Of a DNA stretch of 64,000 nucleotides, positions 30,947 to 43,115 are shown one piece after another; positions within the stretch are counted from its first letter, which is position 1, and every line of letters starts with the position of its first letter. The DNA is from Chrysogorgia sp. JL179-B06 (lineage: Eukaryota; Cnidaria; Anthozoa; Scleralcyonacea; Chrysogorgiidae): NCBI GenBank assembly GCA_035772405.1, contig JAYKKM010000253.1, positions 1,889,501 through 1,953,500 of the forward strand. Direction: 5' to 3'. The notes under the pieces were generated by a model that saw nothing but the letters and a program-made list of their open reading frames with translations, was not told the DNA's origin and ran no database searches. Position numbers and translations under genes: made by a program.

Positions 30947-32826
30947 ATGAATTTAAATAACAATGCTAGTGAAAAAGGCAAAGCGATAGAGAACATAAAA
31001 TATAATAATAGAACTATGCCATTTATAGGAGCTAGTTGTCTAGTTATTCAATCGTATTTGGTTGTTGATTTTGTGATGCTCTGTATTCTTCAAATCCTTC
31101 TTGATTTGGGTGTCGTGTTTCTGCTCGTAGAGTCTGCAGTTCAGTCAAACCATGATCTACCCCAGCGGGCAAAAAGACGAAACGAACGTCTTCATCGAAA
31201 AATGAGAAAGTGGATACATAAAAATCGAATTGGCGTGAGTTATGCAGTCGCAGTTTTATTTCTGATGTTCTATGTCCATATGGAACGAAAAGAGAAGTTA
31301 AATATGGGCGCGAAAGGAAGAGAAAAGCATGTTATCATGCCTATCACAAAATGGTATCAAGAATTTTTGGAGAAAGGAGAAGTGAAAACAACGGAAAAGT
31401 TTGGTATTGGGGTGAGCGTACGGGATTTACCGAGTAATGTGTTAGCAGGTTCGGAAGACTCGCACGCCAATATTGCAGACATTTACGAAGAAACAGAAAC
31501 CGCCAATTGTTCCGAAGAGTCTGATTCAGAAGGTGAAAAAGCACCAACTGATACTGTGTCAGCAGAAACTGCAAATAACTTTGCAAGTAGAGCTAACGTT
31601 ATGGAAAATGTAACGAAGGACATTTTCAAAAAACCAAGTGCTCCTATGATATCGGACAAAATGTTGTGGCTACATTACCCAGCTTCTTTGTTGCTTTTCT
31701 CACATCCGGAGACTAACGTCCGGTGTGACTACGACAAAGCAGTGCAAAGATTGAAATGTATCGTCCAAAATTACGGTTTTGAAATAATCGATATTCTTGG
31801 TGATGGAGATTGCTGTTTTAACTCGGTAGGACACGGTTAGAATGTTTCTTTCAGGTAGCGTCTTCTCCAATAGTTGAACATTTGAATAGCATAAACGTTT
31901 CCAAAGGCCAAGATGAAGTGAATCGAATGATGCGTTTGCGGGAGCTAGTTGTGGCTGAGTGGCTTGGTGAATTTAGTAATGAGTATTCTATTCAATGTTT
32001 CTTACAGTTGCTGATAAATCGTCTTTCCACGATATGGCTGAATGATTCATTCAAAAGGGCGTGTTTGACTGTGAACTTGGAAATAGCGTGCTTATCGCTC
32101 TGGCCAACGTTCTGAAGTGCCCGATAGTAATTTTTACCTCAATCGATACTTACCCTCATACCCTTAATTCCCAGGGAGAGTCCTTTGTCGGTAATTCCGA
32201 TTTATGTGGCTTTCAATCAAACCGGAAAGGGCCATTACGACGCCGTTTACAGCATCCCTGCAGAGGAACTTGCCAGTGAAGAGACCAACCCTGAAACCAA
32301 CGTGCATACGAAGAAGACGTCCTGTAGGTGTGGGCAAGGAGGAGCAAAAAAGAAAGTGAAAAGTTTCTGCAAAGATTATGGTTCAAGATGCAAATGCTTT
32401 CAGCAAATGCAAGGATGTGGCACTAACTGTGGATGCAAAAATTGCGACAACCCACATGGTAAAAAAAAGGTTACCCCACCTCCAACACAAAGCAGAAAAC
32501 GAAGAAAACATGACACTACGCCAAAAACATCAAGTGAGTTCATGGTAAACCACGGCGAACAGCTCCCTCATGGAACATGCAGTGATTACGAGCGGTTAAT
32601 TTTGCAACAAGTTGTGCAAAGTCATGTAGCATTCGGAGAACAAGAACCTGACTATGATAAAATATGTCAGATATTTCTTTCCGTAATGAATGCTAGTGTA
32701 GGGAATACAAACACAACTACTCAAAAAATTTCAAAAATCAAAGCGATGATAAAAAGTATTATAAGCCAAAGAAACTTTACCCTTGCATTATTACAACGCG
32801 AAATGGAAAATAGTTGGTTAAGTTAA
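30947..32826 (+). pseudogene. OTU cysteine protease + CXC-domain protein of the transposon
   Basis: The first frame (30947-31840) ends in GFEIIDILGDGDCCFNSV, the OTU catalytic Asp-Gly-Asp-Cys motif. The OTU fold continues across frame changes near 31826-31854, 32010 and 32165, plus an in-frame TGA at 32043, with NSVLIALANVLKCPIVIF and the catalytic-His motif GKGHYDAVYSI (about 32227-32260). Then comes a cysteine-rich domain (about 32322-32455: CRCG...CKDYGSRCKC...CGTNCGCKNC), the tesmin/MSL2-type CXC zinc-binding, DNA-binding fold. A basic tail and an ordinary stop at 32824 follow. OTU domains are deubiquitinase-like proteases. Here it could act on the element's own proteins or host ubiquitin signals, which is inference. 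The N-terminal hydrophobic part (residues 27-65) may not belong to the protein. Confidence 0.7.
31826..31854 (+). other. Possible 29-nt GT-AG intron or small insertion in the OTU frame
   Basis: The OTU frame leaves at TCG and resumes after GTAGGACACG...TTTCTTTCAG. Skipping exactly this GT...AG segment restores the frame (Asn-Ser-Val-Ala-Ser). A 29-nt intron would be unusually short for an animal. An insertion is the alternative. Confidence 0.3.
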
Positions 32827-33370
32827 TGAAAATGTGTCTACGAATCCTATTATATATGACAAATAGTAAACGAATTACGAATACAAGCTGATTGTCGGTA
32901 AATATTTAACTGATAATCAGCGAAACAGAAATTGAACTCTAAAATTGTATTGAATGTATCTTCAGAAATATAAAGTAACGGTCCGGATTTTGTTAATTAG
33001 CTCATGAATAATATATAAATAATTCTAATCAGTCAGTGTACGTCATTGTGTTTGAAGTATTTTTTTTATAACGTCCGTCGTTAAAGCTTTGGTCCTGGGA
33101 TGAAATCAATAAAGTAATGATCAATTGAGTCAGTGATTAAGATAGTACATGCATGTATAATATAGATTGGCTTAATTACTTTAAAATTTGACCTGCCATT
33201 ATACCACACTCGTGCCTGTTGTTATAACTGGTAATATTTACGTATAATGTCAGTATTGTGTTGTTAATAAAGGAAAGGGAAACTCCATGGAATTAAATTA
33301 ATTAAAAAATAAATAAAAATGAACTAATATATTCTAAACAAGAATATCAAATTATTGTGATAATATTACA

Positions 33371-33405
<35 letters not shown>

Positions 33406-33766
33406 GGTTGGTTGGAGTTGGCAAAATATATTGATTTGACACTTGCATATCTCAGTATATGATAATTGGTTTGTTATTTAAATTATTACAGAGGATGATC
33501 ATCATTTATAAATACATGATTCACCAATCACCTTGGCAGCTTTTAGAATGTTATTCTGGCTATAATCAGCCGGTATCTGGGGTTAAAGGTAGCATTCTAA
33601 TAGTTGTATGAAATATAGAAAGTTAGATCAAATCAAAGACATCTTTCATTGTTCAACTATTTGCCTTCTCTATAATTTTTATAAATAATATAATTTGGGG
33701 TTACTGGCAATTTAATTTTACTTTAAGTTAGTATACATTACGGTAGAAATTTATAAAATTCAAGTT
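32827..33766. other. Right part of the transposon core, no gene
   Basis: AT-rich 3' region of the OTU-CXC gene. It includes an alternating TA microsatellite at about 33378-33404. No other coding signal. Confidence 0.6.
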
Positions 33767-36546
33767 ATGTTCTGCACCAGTAAACTATGGTTGAGGAGAC
33801 ATGAAATTATTTGGTTAACATTGCATGGAGTTTGCCCACGACAAACCCCCAGGCGCACTTATTTTTAATAACCTCGTTTCCTTTTAATGTTAGCAAACCG
33901 TTTCATGAGTTATGTTATCACTTCATGATATGACAGATGCTTGTCAGTAACCAGGCCACTTAAAATATAAATTACGCTTAACTAACGAGAAGTTACTATT
34001 GCAAGAGAAGTGTTCCATGAAAGGGCAAGGGAATTGGAATAATGTCTGGGTGTATTTTTTGAGGAAGGAGAATGCATTGTAATGTGGTGTTGCACCGCCA
34101 TCTAGGGCCGGGATTGTTTAAACTAGCCGCGCATAGTTTAGTTTTACTCACTAGGAATGATATACCACAGTAGCAATTAATGACGTAAAAACCCTCGGGT
34201 GCCAAAATCATTTGCAAAGTTAAAATTTATACGTGAATCGCGATGATCAGTAGAGACCAACGTCGGCAACGATGGCTTTAAGCCAAATAGTGATTCTGAC
34301 GGCGCAATATGTTCTCGCCAAATTTTTCATTGTGCATGGTACTTGTTAGTCATGTCTGTTTAAATCTAGGGCGTGAAATAAAAAGGTGTGTTTTCAGTTA
34401 AATCTTTGAACAGATTGTCAGAAGATAAATGAAGAGCTTTTTATCATTCGCTTCGTTTCGGCAGGCGTGGCAGCGGATGTGCTAAGCTGTTTGTCTCCTT
34501 GGTGTAGACAAACAGTCTAAATATGAAAATTAGAGTTGTATTAGACTGTAACTAACTATTACCATTTATCTATTCTCCGTCTTTCTTTTCACATATATTG
34601 ATTTTGAGTATTCAAGATGTTTCAAAAAAGCATTAATACTTCATGCCGAGCATACGATCAAATCAGAGATAGTGAATCAGTCACATGCACGCATCGGAAA
34701 ACAACGTAAAGTACGATCATTCAAGAGAATGACAATAGATCTCATTCATTCCTTATATAAAGTCATATGAACAGTCCATAGGGATTGGTTTTTGAAGTCG
34801 TTTGATAAACTCGCAGAACGTGTTTTATCAGGCCAAAAACCACTCGGGTTTCGCCTTCGCGGTTTTAAACCTGAAAAACACTGTCTGAACTGCTCGTTTA
34901 TTGAACAGTACTTATAATATAATCGGTTAACGTATGTGTTTGATTTTGGATATATAATTAGCAGCTAATGGCCACGCCATGGTTTCAAGATATTAAAGGA
35001 CCGGTTACCGGAATATGGGAAGGGTATTGCGGACGTACATGGCTGAAATATTTCTAAATTTAGAATGGATCAGTTTATTTAATCAAAATGAAAGAAACAA
35101 TGATAAATTCACAGTAAACACAACAGAAATCAGTACCAGGTCGTCCCCATCCATGGTCCCCGGCCAGACCTTCGCATGCAATGTATTTGTTGATAAATCG
35201 GAAAAGATGCATGTTTTTTTTAGATTTTGAACGTTATCTCGGCCAATATTTAACCGATTTCAATTCTGGAAACAGATTTGGAATTACCGAGTCCAAGTAT
35301 GTATACTTTTGGCATTTAGAACGGCTTGGCATTCATTATAGCCTCATTGAGATCGCATACCAACCGTTTCGAAATCGCTTGTCGTCTACCATGATCAGCG
35401 TGTGCAGTTGTAAGCATAGTGAGCGTATTCACGATCAACACAGTCGTCAGCCACATTGATGATTAAGTCAGTTACTTTCAAAATCTACCAACAGAGTCGA
35501 CCAAAAGCATAGCTGTCGAAAAGAAAGAACTCGGCTACTGACCAGCAACATGTCTCACGGTTCGCAAAAGCCTGACGGGAAATATAATTGCGCAATTTTG
35601 CAAATTTGTGGAACCCAAAAATAATAACAGAACCGAATTTAAGACTCGTGTTACCACAGGTAGCCTGAGTGATAATAACGAGAGCCGAACGCGTCAAATG
35701 CGAGCATTTCAGACATCTATGAACCGCTCAGAGAAGTAGAGACCCAGAGACCCAAAGGACCAGGGACCCAATGGACCAGAGACCTAGAGACTAGAGACCC
35801 AAAGGACCAGAGACCCAGAGACCTAGAGACTAGAGACCCAGAGATCTAGAGACCTAAATGACCAGAGACCTAGAAACCCAGAGATCTAGAGACCAAGAGA
35901 CCAAGAGACCCAGAGACCCAGAGAACTAGAGACCCAGAGACCCAAAGGCTTAGAGACCCAGAGACCTAGAGACCCAGAGACCTAGAGACCCAGTGACCCA
36001 GTGACCCAGAGACCCAAAGGCCTAGAGACCTAGAGACCTAGAGACCCAAAGGCCTAGAGACTCAGTAACCCAGAGACCTAGAGAGACCTAGAGACCCAGA
36101 GACCCAGAGGCCTAGAGACCCAGAGACCTAGAGACCCAGTGACCCAGAGACCCAGTGACCCAGAGACCCAAAGGCCTAGAGACCCAGAGACCCAGAGACC
36201 TAGAGACCCAGTGACCCAGTGACCCAGAGAGCTAGAGACCCACAGGCCTAGTGACCCAGTGACCGAGAGACCTAGAGACCTAGAGACCTAGAGACCTAGT
36301 GACCCAGAGACTTAGAGACCTAGAGACCTAGAGACCTAGAGACCTAGAGACCTAGAGACCTAGTGACCCAGTGACCCAGAGACCTAGAGACCTAGTGACC
36401 CAGAAACCCAGAGACCTAGAGACCCAGAAACCCAATGCAGTATTTTCTGTAGCTTTAATTAAGTGGGTTATTTTTTCGATAATATATGATAATTATTATA
36501 CTTATGCTCTGACGTCACCCGTGACTTGCTATATGGCCCATCAACC
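33767..36546. repeat. Right terminal inverted repeat of the 10.3-kb element
   Basis: Reverse complement of 26219-28865, about 130 bp longer because of two short extra pieces and a longer octamer array. Confidence 0.9.
35736..36434. repeat. Octamer satellite YAGAGACC, right arm
   Basis: Mirror image of 26329-26973, somewhat longer, with a different order of variant units. The two arrays have therefore changed independently or by unequal exchange since the element formed. Confidence 0.95.
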
Positions 36547-36554
36547 CGAAAATC

Positions 36555-38616
36555 AGGTAAATTTCTTTCCCCACCCCCCTGGTCTTCTTTGCTCGCAATG
36601 GTCCTGCATGATTCATCCTCTTATTCTCACTTCAACAAACTATAAATATCCAATAACTAAAGCGGTTAAGTGGGGCGCGCGGTGATGCCTGCGAAGGAGG
36701 CTACATCTAGACTGTTTACTGCAGCGGAATTATAGTTTTCGATATAAAGGATTTTTCTCTTTTCGGATCATACTGATTTTTGTATCACGAGAAGAAAAGG
36801 ACACGGCCTTCGGAGAGCAATTTTTAGTTGTTTAGCCCAAAAACGTATGGAAAAACGGAATTTGCGAGTTCAAATTTCGATGGTAGAGATGACAACATTT
36901 TGATATAAAGCGAAAGTCGTTCTAACACACAATCTGAAAACTATAAAATGTTTTTGAGGTTGTAAACTGCCGGAAAAGAGGCAGCACTAATTTCAACATT
37001 TGTGGTAAGTCTTTGAAATAGATATTTCGATTTTTGTGATCGTATTTGTGAAATATATTTGAATGTTATGGCGTTTATTTAGCTGTAAACAAATAATGTT
37101 GCCAAAATTAGAAAACATAACTCAGAAAATAATAAACACATTCTGGTACCCTTTGAATACCAGCATGATTTAATATTTAAATCATTAACCTAATTTTCTG
37201 TGAGTGAATAGTGTTCAACCAAGCACACCAGAAATATAAAGACAAATAAATTAAAAATCAAGAAAGCTTTGTTTGATTTTAGAGGAGCCATGTGTAATAT
37301 ATGATAATTATGTGGCATAATTAAAGACAGCATGTTTACACAACATGGCCTCCTGTTATGACTTATTACACCATGAAGTTTAAACCTTTATCCATCTTTA
37401 TCCATCCGTCCCATGCTGATGCGGGTTGAAGAGGATAGGGTTACTGTACTGCTTCTCTCTGATTCAGACAGATCCTGGCCGTTTCTTGATATACGAGCAA
37501 CCAAAATATAAAATTGCTCATCAATATAGCATTAGGATTAGGGATTGGTTTGTATGTTGGTTGTTCATATATATCGAGAAAGCGCCCAGATCCTATATGG
37601 TTTCCTTCCCAAGATGCCGATGGCACATTCTGACCATACATACTATAGTACTTGGTGATGATCTTGATCAAGTCATAAACATGGTTTTCAGTCAAGCACA
37701 TGGTTATCATCAAGCTCTGTAAACAATGTTGACAGGTTGATGCCCAATATTATTAATGAATAGTGCTGCTGGCAAACTGTATTCTACTTGACTACTTGCA
37801 TTACAGTTTGAGGATGAATGTTATGTGAATAGATTATACATGTAGCTGATGTACAGTATAGTAGAATGAATTGATTCATGTAATTATTTTCATGTACACG
37901 GGTGGTTTCCTTTAGTAGAAGAGGTTCAAAAAGGGAACTTATTTAATAGCCATTACCATGCAGCTTGTAATTTCAAGGATTAAAATATGAAACAAAATCC
38001 AAACATTCGCATTATGGATATTACTGGAAAAATTACTGGAGAAAAATATATGCTATTTTTTATTATATGAAATTAATTGTTTTGTGCCTAAACCTGTTTA
38101 AGATATGAGGGAAAAAATTATGGATTTGGCCTGGTTGATCAGTATGGCTAAGAAATAGATTAAAGTTTTAATATTAACCAGCAATGGTTTAGAAGGTTTA
38201 TTATATAGAATCAAAATACACATGACAAAATACACATATGAGTTATTAAAAATGTTTCTTTCATCAAATCATTGGACAAAGTTTATGATACAGTACAATT
38301 ATTCTATAGAAAGCCACCACTAGTTGTATTTCACCTTCAAATTCGTTCCTTCATAGTGGTTTCATTTTAGACCTAATGTAACACAATTAACAGCAAATAT
38401 TGTACTATAAATATTATATAATATAGATACACTTTTTTATCAAAATGACAATTTATACCTAACATTGAGTCCACTATAAACCAAAAATATAAGTGCAGCC
38501 TATTCACATTTCACGTCATCCCGCAATTTAAATAAATCAACTCGACTGTAAATATTCAACAATCGAGTTCCTTATCAACCATCGCCGTTTGTGTAAAGAT
38601 AGTGCTGTCGCTGTCG
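36555..38616. other. 2-kb stretch without a supported gene
   Basis: Contains a small inverted pair at about 37468-37595 in which both strands read a similar GRFLDIYEQP-type peptide (plus strand DPGRFLIYEQPKYK, minus strand SGRFLDIYEQPTYK). It looks like an inverted duplication of a short coding piece of unknown family. Otherwise nothing is recognised. Confidence 0.35.
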
Positions 38617-39524
38617 GCCGGTGTCCCAGGAAATTTGGCCCCCCGGGCCATATTTCCTAGGAAATTTGGCCTCCCCGGGGGCCATATTTCCTAGGAAATT
38701 TGGCCCCCTCTTCGGAAATTTGGCCCCCATGTTTATGGTCTTGAAAAATTATAATCTTATGCTTTTTGCAGTTCTGATTAGTTACACGAACATTGTAGAA
38801 TGTGTCTTGTTGTAGATTTGAATATAAACGAAAGCACAATCGTCAATAGTTAACAGACTCGCGACATATGCATATTTCAAATATAAATGAAAGGTTAATG
38901 TTCTTGTTCAATCGATCAAACGTTTACGGTAAATAAGGTGTAAATGAAGGTCTAAACTGAACCTGGTACTCGTCTTTTACGACAGCAAAAGCATTTCGCG
39001 TAAACAAAGCACAATCGTCAAAAGTTAGAAGACTTGCGAAATAATTCTGACACAAACGAAACTCGAAAAGCACGATACTCGAGTAGTTAAAAGCATATTT
39101 CTGATATCCAGACGGCAGAACCGAATGAAAATTTTAAGGCAAAACCAAACCAAACAATTGAATGGTTTTTGTTGCGGTTCAGCACTCGACCAACGTACAT
39201 GCCATGCATTCCTGTTCTGCAGAGAACGTATTTCACCGCCGAAAATAATGTTCACCGCCGAAAACATATTTTACCGTAGAGAACATAATGCACTACCGAA
39301 ATAATTCCACTGTGGAAAATATATTTCACGGCCGAAAATATATTTGATCTACACTCATTATTTAAACCTCTGAGATAAAGCGGAGTTTTTTGTTGGGGGG
39401 ACCAAATTTCCGAAGGGGGGGCCAAATTTCCTAGGAAATCTGGTCCGGGGGGGCCAAATTTCCTAGGAAATATGGCCCGGGGGGGCCAAATTTTCGGGGT
39501 GGCCAAATTTCCTGTGACACCGGC
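38617..39524. mobile_element. 0.9-kb element with iterated CCTAGGAAATTTGG termini
   Basis: The outer ends are GCCGGTGTCCCAGGAAATTT on the left and its near-complement at 39500-39524. Each end carries several copies of CCTAGGAAATTTGGCCCCCC in opposite orientation (38628-38730 and 39400-39515). The interior has an array of AAATATATTTCAC(C/G)GCCG-like units (about 39225-39345) and no protein. Flanks GTCG and TTCG share TCG; the target duplication is unclear. Confidence 0.75.
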
Positions 39525-39879
39525 TTCGAAAGTTCGTCAAAATATAAACTATTTACTTACGATTACGATTAATTATCCACATTTTTAAGTTTTCTGTAGT
39601 TTCATGATGTACCCTGTCAAAATAGGTTTGCTTAAATATAGGGATACTGAACCGAAGTGCAGCTGGGCGCTGGCCGCTGGCCGCAGCTCAAAACTCCGGC
39701 TTCAATTTCGGTGGCGCTTAAACAAAGGATGCTCTATCCAGTTCTCTTATATAGATCAGTGGTTTCTTCGGATATCGTTTCTTTGGAGTTTCAAACTGAT
39801 CACTAACATGTTCATTTCATTATCTCCTGTATAATATGTTAACGCCATGTTTAGTTTGCTTTCCCGCACAATTTAATTA
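39525..39879. other. No feature seen
   Basis: No gene, RNA or repeat recognised. Confidence 0.4.
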
Positions 39880-40226
39880 TTGACCAATGGGGACAGTTGT
39901 TCAACGCGAACGAACGGGAGAAGAAGCGACAGTACAACCAACGAATTGTTGAAGTTGAGCATGGCTCCTTCACACCGGTCGTTTTCAGCGCTTTTGGTGG
40001 ATGTGGAAGGGAGACCCATCACTTCCTCTCGTTCCTTGCTGAGAAGCTTGCCACCAAGAAGAAGTTTGCGCCCTCCATTGTCCTGAGCTGGCTAAGGAGG
40101 AAGATTGCCTTCGCTTTGCTTCGAAGTCAAGTTGTGTGCGTCCGTGGCAGCCGCACCTGGAGAAACATTTCCATTCCGTCGACCAGTGACATTCCATTAT
40201 CTGAATGGAATTCTAATATAAATTAA
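39880..40226 (+). pseudogene. C-terminal tail of a retroelement polyprotein
   Basis: An open plus frame reads FNANEREKKRQYNQRIVEVE, then HGSFTPVVFSAFGG, then LSWLRRKIAFALLRSQVVC and LRGSR-like VRGSRTW before the stop at 40224. This succession (E-H-G-x-F-T-P-L/V-V-F-S, W-x-R-x-x-x-x-F-x-L-L-R-S, C-x-R-G-S-R) is one I recall at the end of many retroelement proteins of cnidarians and other aquatic animals. The upstream reverse transcriptase is absent. It lies immediately left of the start of block B. Confidence 0.6.
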
Positions 40227-40397
40227 TTATACGTAATTGTTCATATTTATATATTCATTTTATGTAAAATGATTATCTTTGTTAAAAATTTTATGTTATT
40301 AAAAATTAAATACTACAACCAATCGTTTTGGGCCTTCGCTCGCCTCGCCCGCAGGTTGCATGCAGAATGTGTCGCAAAGGACAGCGATTCAATCATA
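40227..40397. other. Junction into block B
   Basis: AT-rich, then GGCCTTCGCTCGCCTCGCCC; homology with block A begins at ATTAGTACAGCGG (40400, matching 700). Confidence 0.6.
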
Positions 40398-40849
40398 ATT
40401 AGTACAGCGGTGGCCGCCAAAACATCGAAGATGTTACTGCGAATATACTCTGCGATTCAATTTCTTTGGGATTGGAGATAATCTGAACCTGCAGTATAAA
40501 TTCATTGTTTGGGAGTAGGAGGAAAGGTAAATTCGGTACGAAAAGATAGTTGTTTAAGCGGAATTATTGCGATTTTCAAGACGAGTATGCATTGGAAGCC
40601 TCTGCGGACTGCGAGAGTCGAATGAAGTGAGTCAAATATTAAACACAGCGACAGCGAGCTGGATTTCGGCAACCTGTAAGGTAAATATTGTCAGGTCTAT
40701 TCTTAATTCTTTAAATTTGATATTTAAATTAATCCATGACATTGGACTGTGGACGGAAGTAATTTGCATACAGGTATTTTGTTATATGCATATACTGATT
40801 GTGATATATCTATCACAATCATGCTACAGCGTTCTTTTCATTATGCGAA

Positions 40850-41460
40850 AGGTGAAGAATACGACCCCACAAAACATAAAAAAACAAATAGCAGAAAGCC
40901 TTGTGATATCTAAGTTGGGTTATAACGACACAGTGACCTACCCTTTACCTGTTTTCCTGCAGAAGAAGATTCAACGAGTACAAAATGCGGCTGCCAGCTT
41001 TGTCACCAATCGATATTCAACAGAAAAGGATGTGGTGAAATTGGGATGGCTACCCACTTTAGAAAGAGCACAATTTAATTTACTTAAAAATGTTTATAAG
41101 TCAATATATAACCCTTTGTGGCCTAAATACCTACAACTAGAAATGCATGAACCATCAAGGTGTTTACGCTCCAGTGCTGCTCCTCAACTGGTAATACCTT
41201 TGATGAAGAATACATTTCAAGACAGTGCAGCAACTCTGTTTAATAATTTTCCTGCAAATATTCGATCATGTTCTGACAAACATTGCTTTAATTGCCAAGT
41301 TAGATTTATTTTAATGAACAATGCAAAGCAAAGATTGACTTCCTAGTATCTTTGACTTTTATAAACATTTTTAGAGTCGCAGATGTAGAGCTACTATGTA
41401 GAAATGCTGTGATTAAATCGTTATTATTATTATTATTATTATATCGAGTTATCCGCCTCA
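40850..41460 (+). pseudogene. 3' end of a non-LTR retrotransposon, block B copy
   Basis: Same as 1141-1789 but uninterrupted: IQRVQNAAASFVTNRYSTEK, KLGWLPTLERAQFNLLKN and a terminal LMNNAKQRLTS with stop at 41344. Only the C-terminal ~165 residues of the reverse transcriptase remain. A TTA-repeat tail is at about 41420-41442. The upstream 95 codons of the same frame are unlike the protein family. Confidence 0.72.
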
Positions 41461-42377
41461 CCTCATCCAATAATTGTTAAATATCTGGTTTATGCATTAC
41501 CAAAATACCTGTATATGTATACAGACTATTTATTCATCTACTAACTCACTGCATACAGTGAGCTAGTAGATGAGTAGATAGTCTGTATACTGTACATATA
41601 CACAGACCATGTATATACATACATCATGTATATTCATGTACACACACTCTATATAAAGGCTATAAATATATTTCTAATTCTGTTTAAGTGGCATCTTAAT
41701 ACTGTATGTCATTAGATTTAGATGTGTGAAGTTGATTGTCCAGGTTGTTGTTGTCTTGAGAAAGCTATCAACTTCACACATCTAATGATACTCCTAGCCT
41801 GTTGTTTTGCTATGCCTAATATCCCTGTATTCTATTATAATAAAAATTGTATGTGGAATTGGCAGTAACAACAGTGAATAATTTTCACAAAATACAACAT
41901 TGAATAATGCAGGGGGGCTACATCTCGTGATACATTGCGGTTGTGAATTTGATTTTGGTTACTTCACATGAACAGTGTCCCAACAATTTTGACCAGGATT
42001 GTTGTCTTTTTAACTGATGGTATATTTTAAGTGATCAAATTATTGATGACTGCAATACATGGCTATTCTTGCATATAATTCACCAACCTACTTCAACCAT
42101 GTATACTGTAATACATACTGATCTTGTAAATCATTCACATTGTACAGTATCTATTTATTGTTCATAATTACAACAATTGTGCTGTACATTAGTTGGTTTA
42201 TATTTGGAAATACAAATGCCATTATATTATTTATAGAAGTTGAGTTTAAGGGAGTGCTCATTATTTTAATATGGTTTGGGGGGTTGTTTAAAGCATAGGC
42301 AGGGGGGTGCTAGCCTGATTTTTCTTTGTCCTCATTCTGCCCTAAAAGTAGCCCAAGTTAACGCCTAGCAGGCATCT

Positions 42378-42612
42378 TGTTGTAATTAGATTTAGCGACT
42401 TTATATAAATAGCTGTAGACGCTCCTTTTCCCGTAGCGCTCTTCCTAATTATAACGCCCTTCCTTTACGTAGAAATAATACCACTATATTTCGTTTATAT
42501 CGATATGTAACTCCCAATTCGGGCCTAGGGTATATAAGAAACTAAACAAAGGCAATAAAGGAGAGTTCTGACTGAAAGCCTCGATCAAGTGTGTGATTCG
42601 GTACGCTACACA
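42378..42612 (+). promoter_or_regulatory. LTR-like segment, block B copy
   Basis: Identical in structure to 5048-5282 (TATATAAG and AATAAA inside TG...CA ends). Confidence 0.4.
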
Positions 42613-42842
42613 GTCAACAATTTCCAGTGGCACTGATAATGGTAGATTGGTAGGGTCCTGAATCTGTCACAGACCTCTCCGTTGTTGATATTCCACGCAG
42701 TCCACTCACCGATAATGAATCAGCATATCGATCCGTTGTCTGATATGTTGATATGATTTATGGTGAAGGAAAATTTCGAGTGTTAGAATACATACATTTT
42801 AAGACCAAACCGTGACCAGTTGCGAAAAATGCAACTTCAAGG

Positions 42843-42905
42843 CCTTCCGGCTGGAATTGAACCTGCGATGCTAGTGTAGTGCTCTGACCACTGAGCTACG
42901 GAAGC
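42843..42905 (-). pseudogene. tRNA-Ala-like pseudogene, block B unit 1
   Basis: Shortened variable/T-stem region, as at 5514-5576. Confidence 0.65.
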
Positions 42906-43115
42906 CGTTGCCGAGAGCCTAGTCACGAGTTCTGTATATATGGTGGTAGTAATGCCGGGATAAGATTCTGGGTATATTATAGGTAATATTTGTCATCTCA
43001 CTCGATCAATTAACTACATGTTGAAAGGATTTATAGTGAAGGAAAATTTCGAGTGTTGGAATACATACATTTTAAGACCAAACAGCGACCAGTTGCGAAA
43101 AATGAAACTTCAAGG

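Larger units (their letters stand above)
26219..36546. mobile_element. 10.3-kb transposon with 2.6-2.8 kb terminal inverted repeats
   Basis: The left end is GGTTGATGGGCCATATAGC and the right end is its complement finishing GGCCCATCAACC. A perfect 8-bp duplication CGAAAATC flanks it (26211-26218 and 36547-36554). Arms are 26219-28865 and 33767-36546, differing by small indels. The core holds a nested palindrome (30515-30935) and a decayed OTU-CXC gene (30947-32826). I could find no transposase. An 8-bp duplication is compatible with hAT, P, Merlin and Zisupton/KDZ-type transposons. Very long inverted repeats recall foldback/Galileo (P superfamily) elements. The superfamily is unassigned. Confidence 0.85.

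Noticed and set aside
26219..36546. Artificial mirror assembly as the explanation for the 2.7-kb arms
   Set aside because: The arms differ by several private indels and by octamer order, and the perfect 8-bp duplication lies exactly at the ends.
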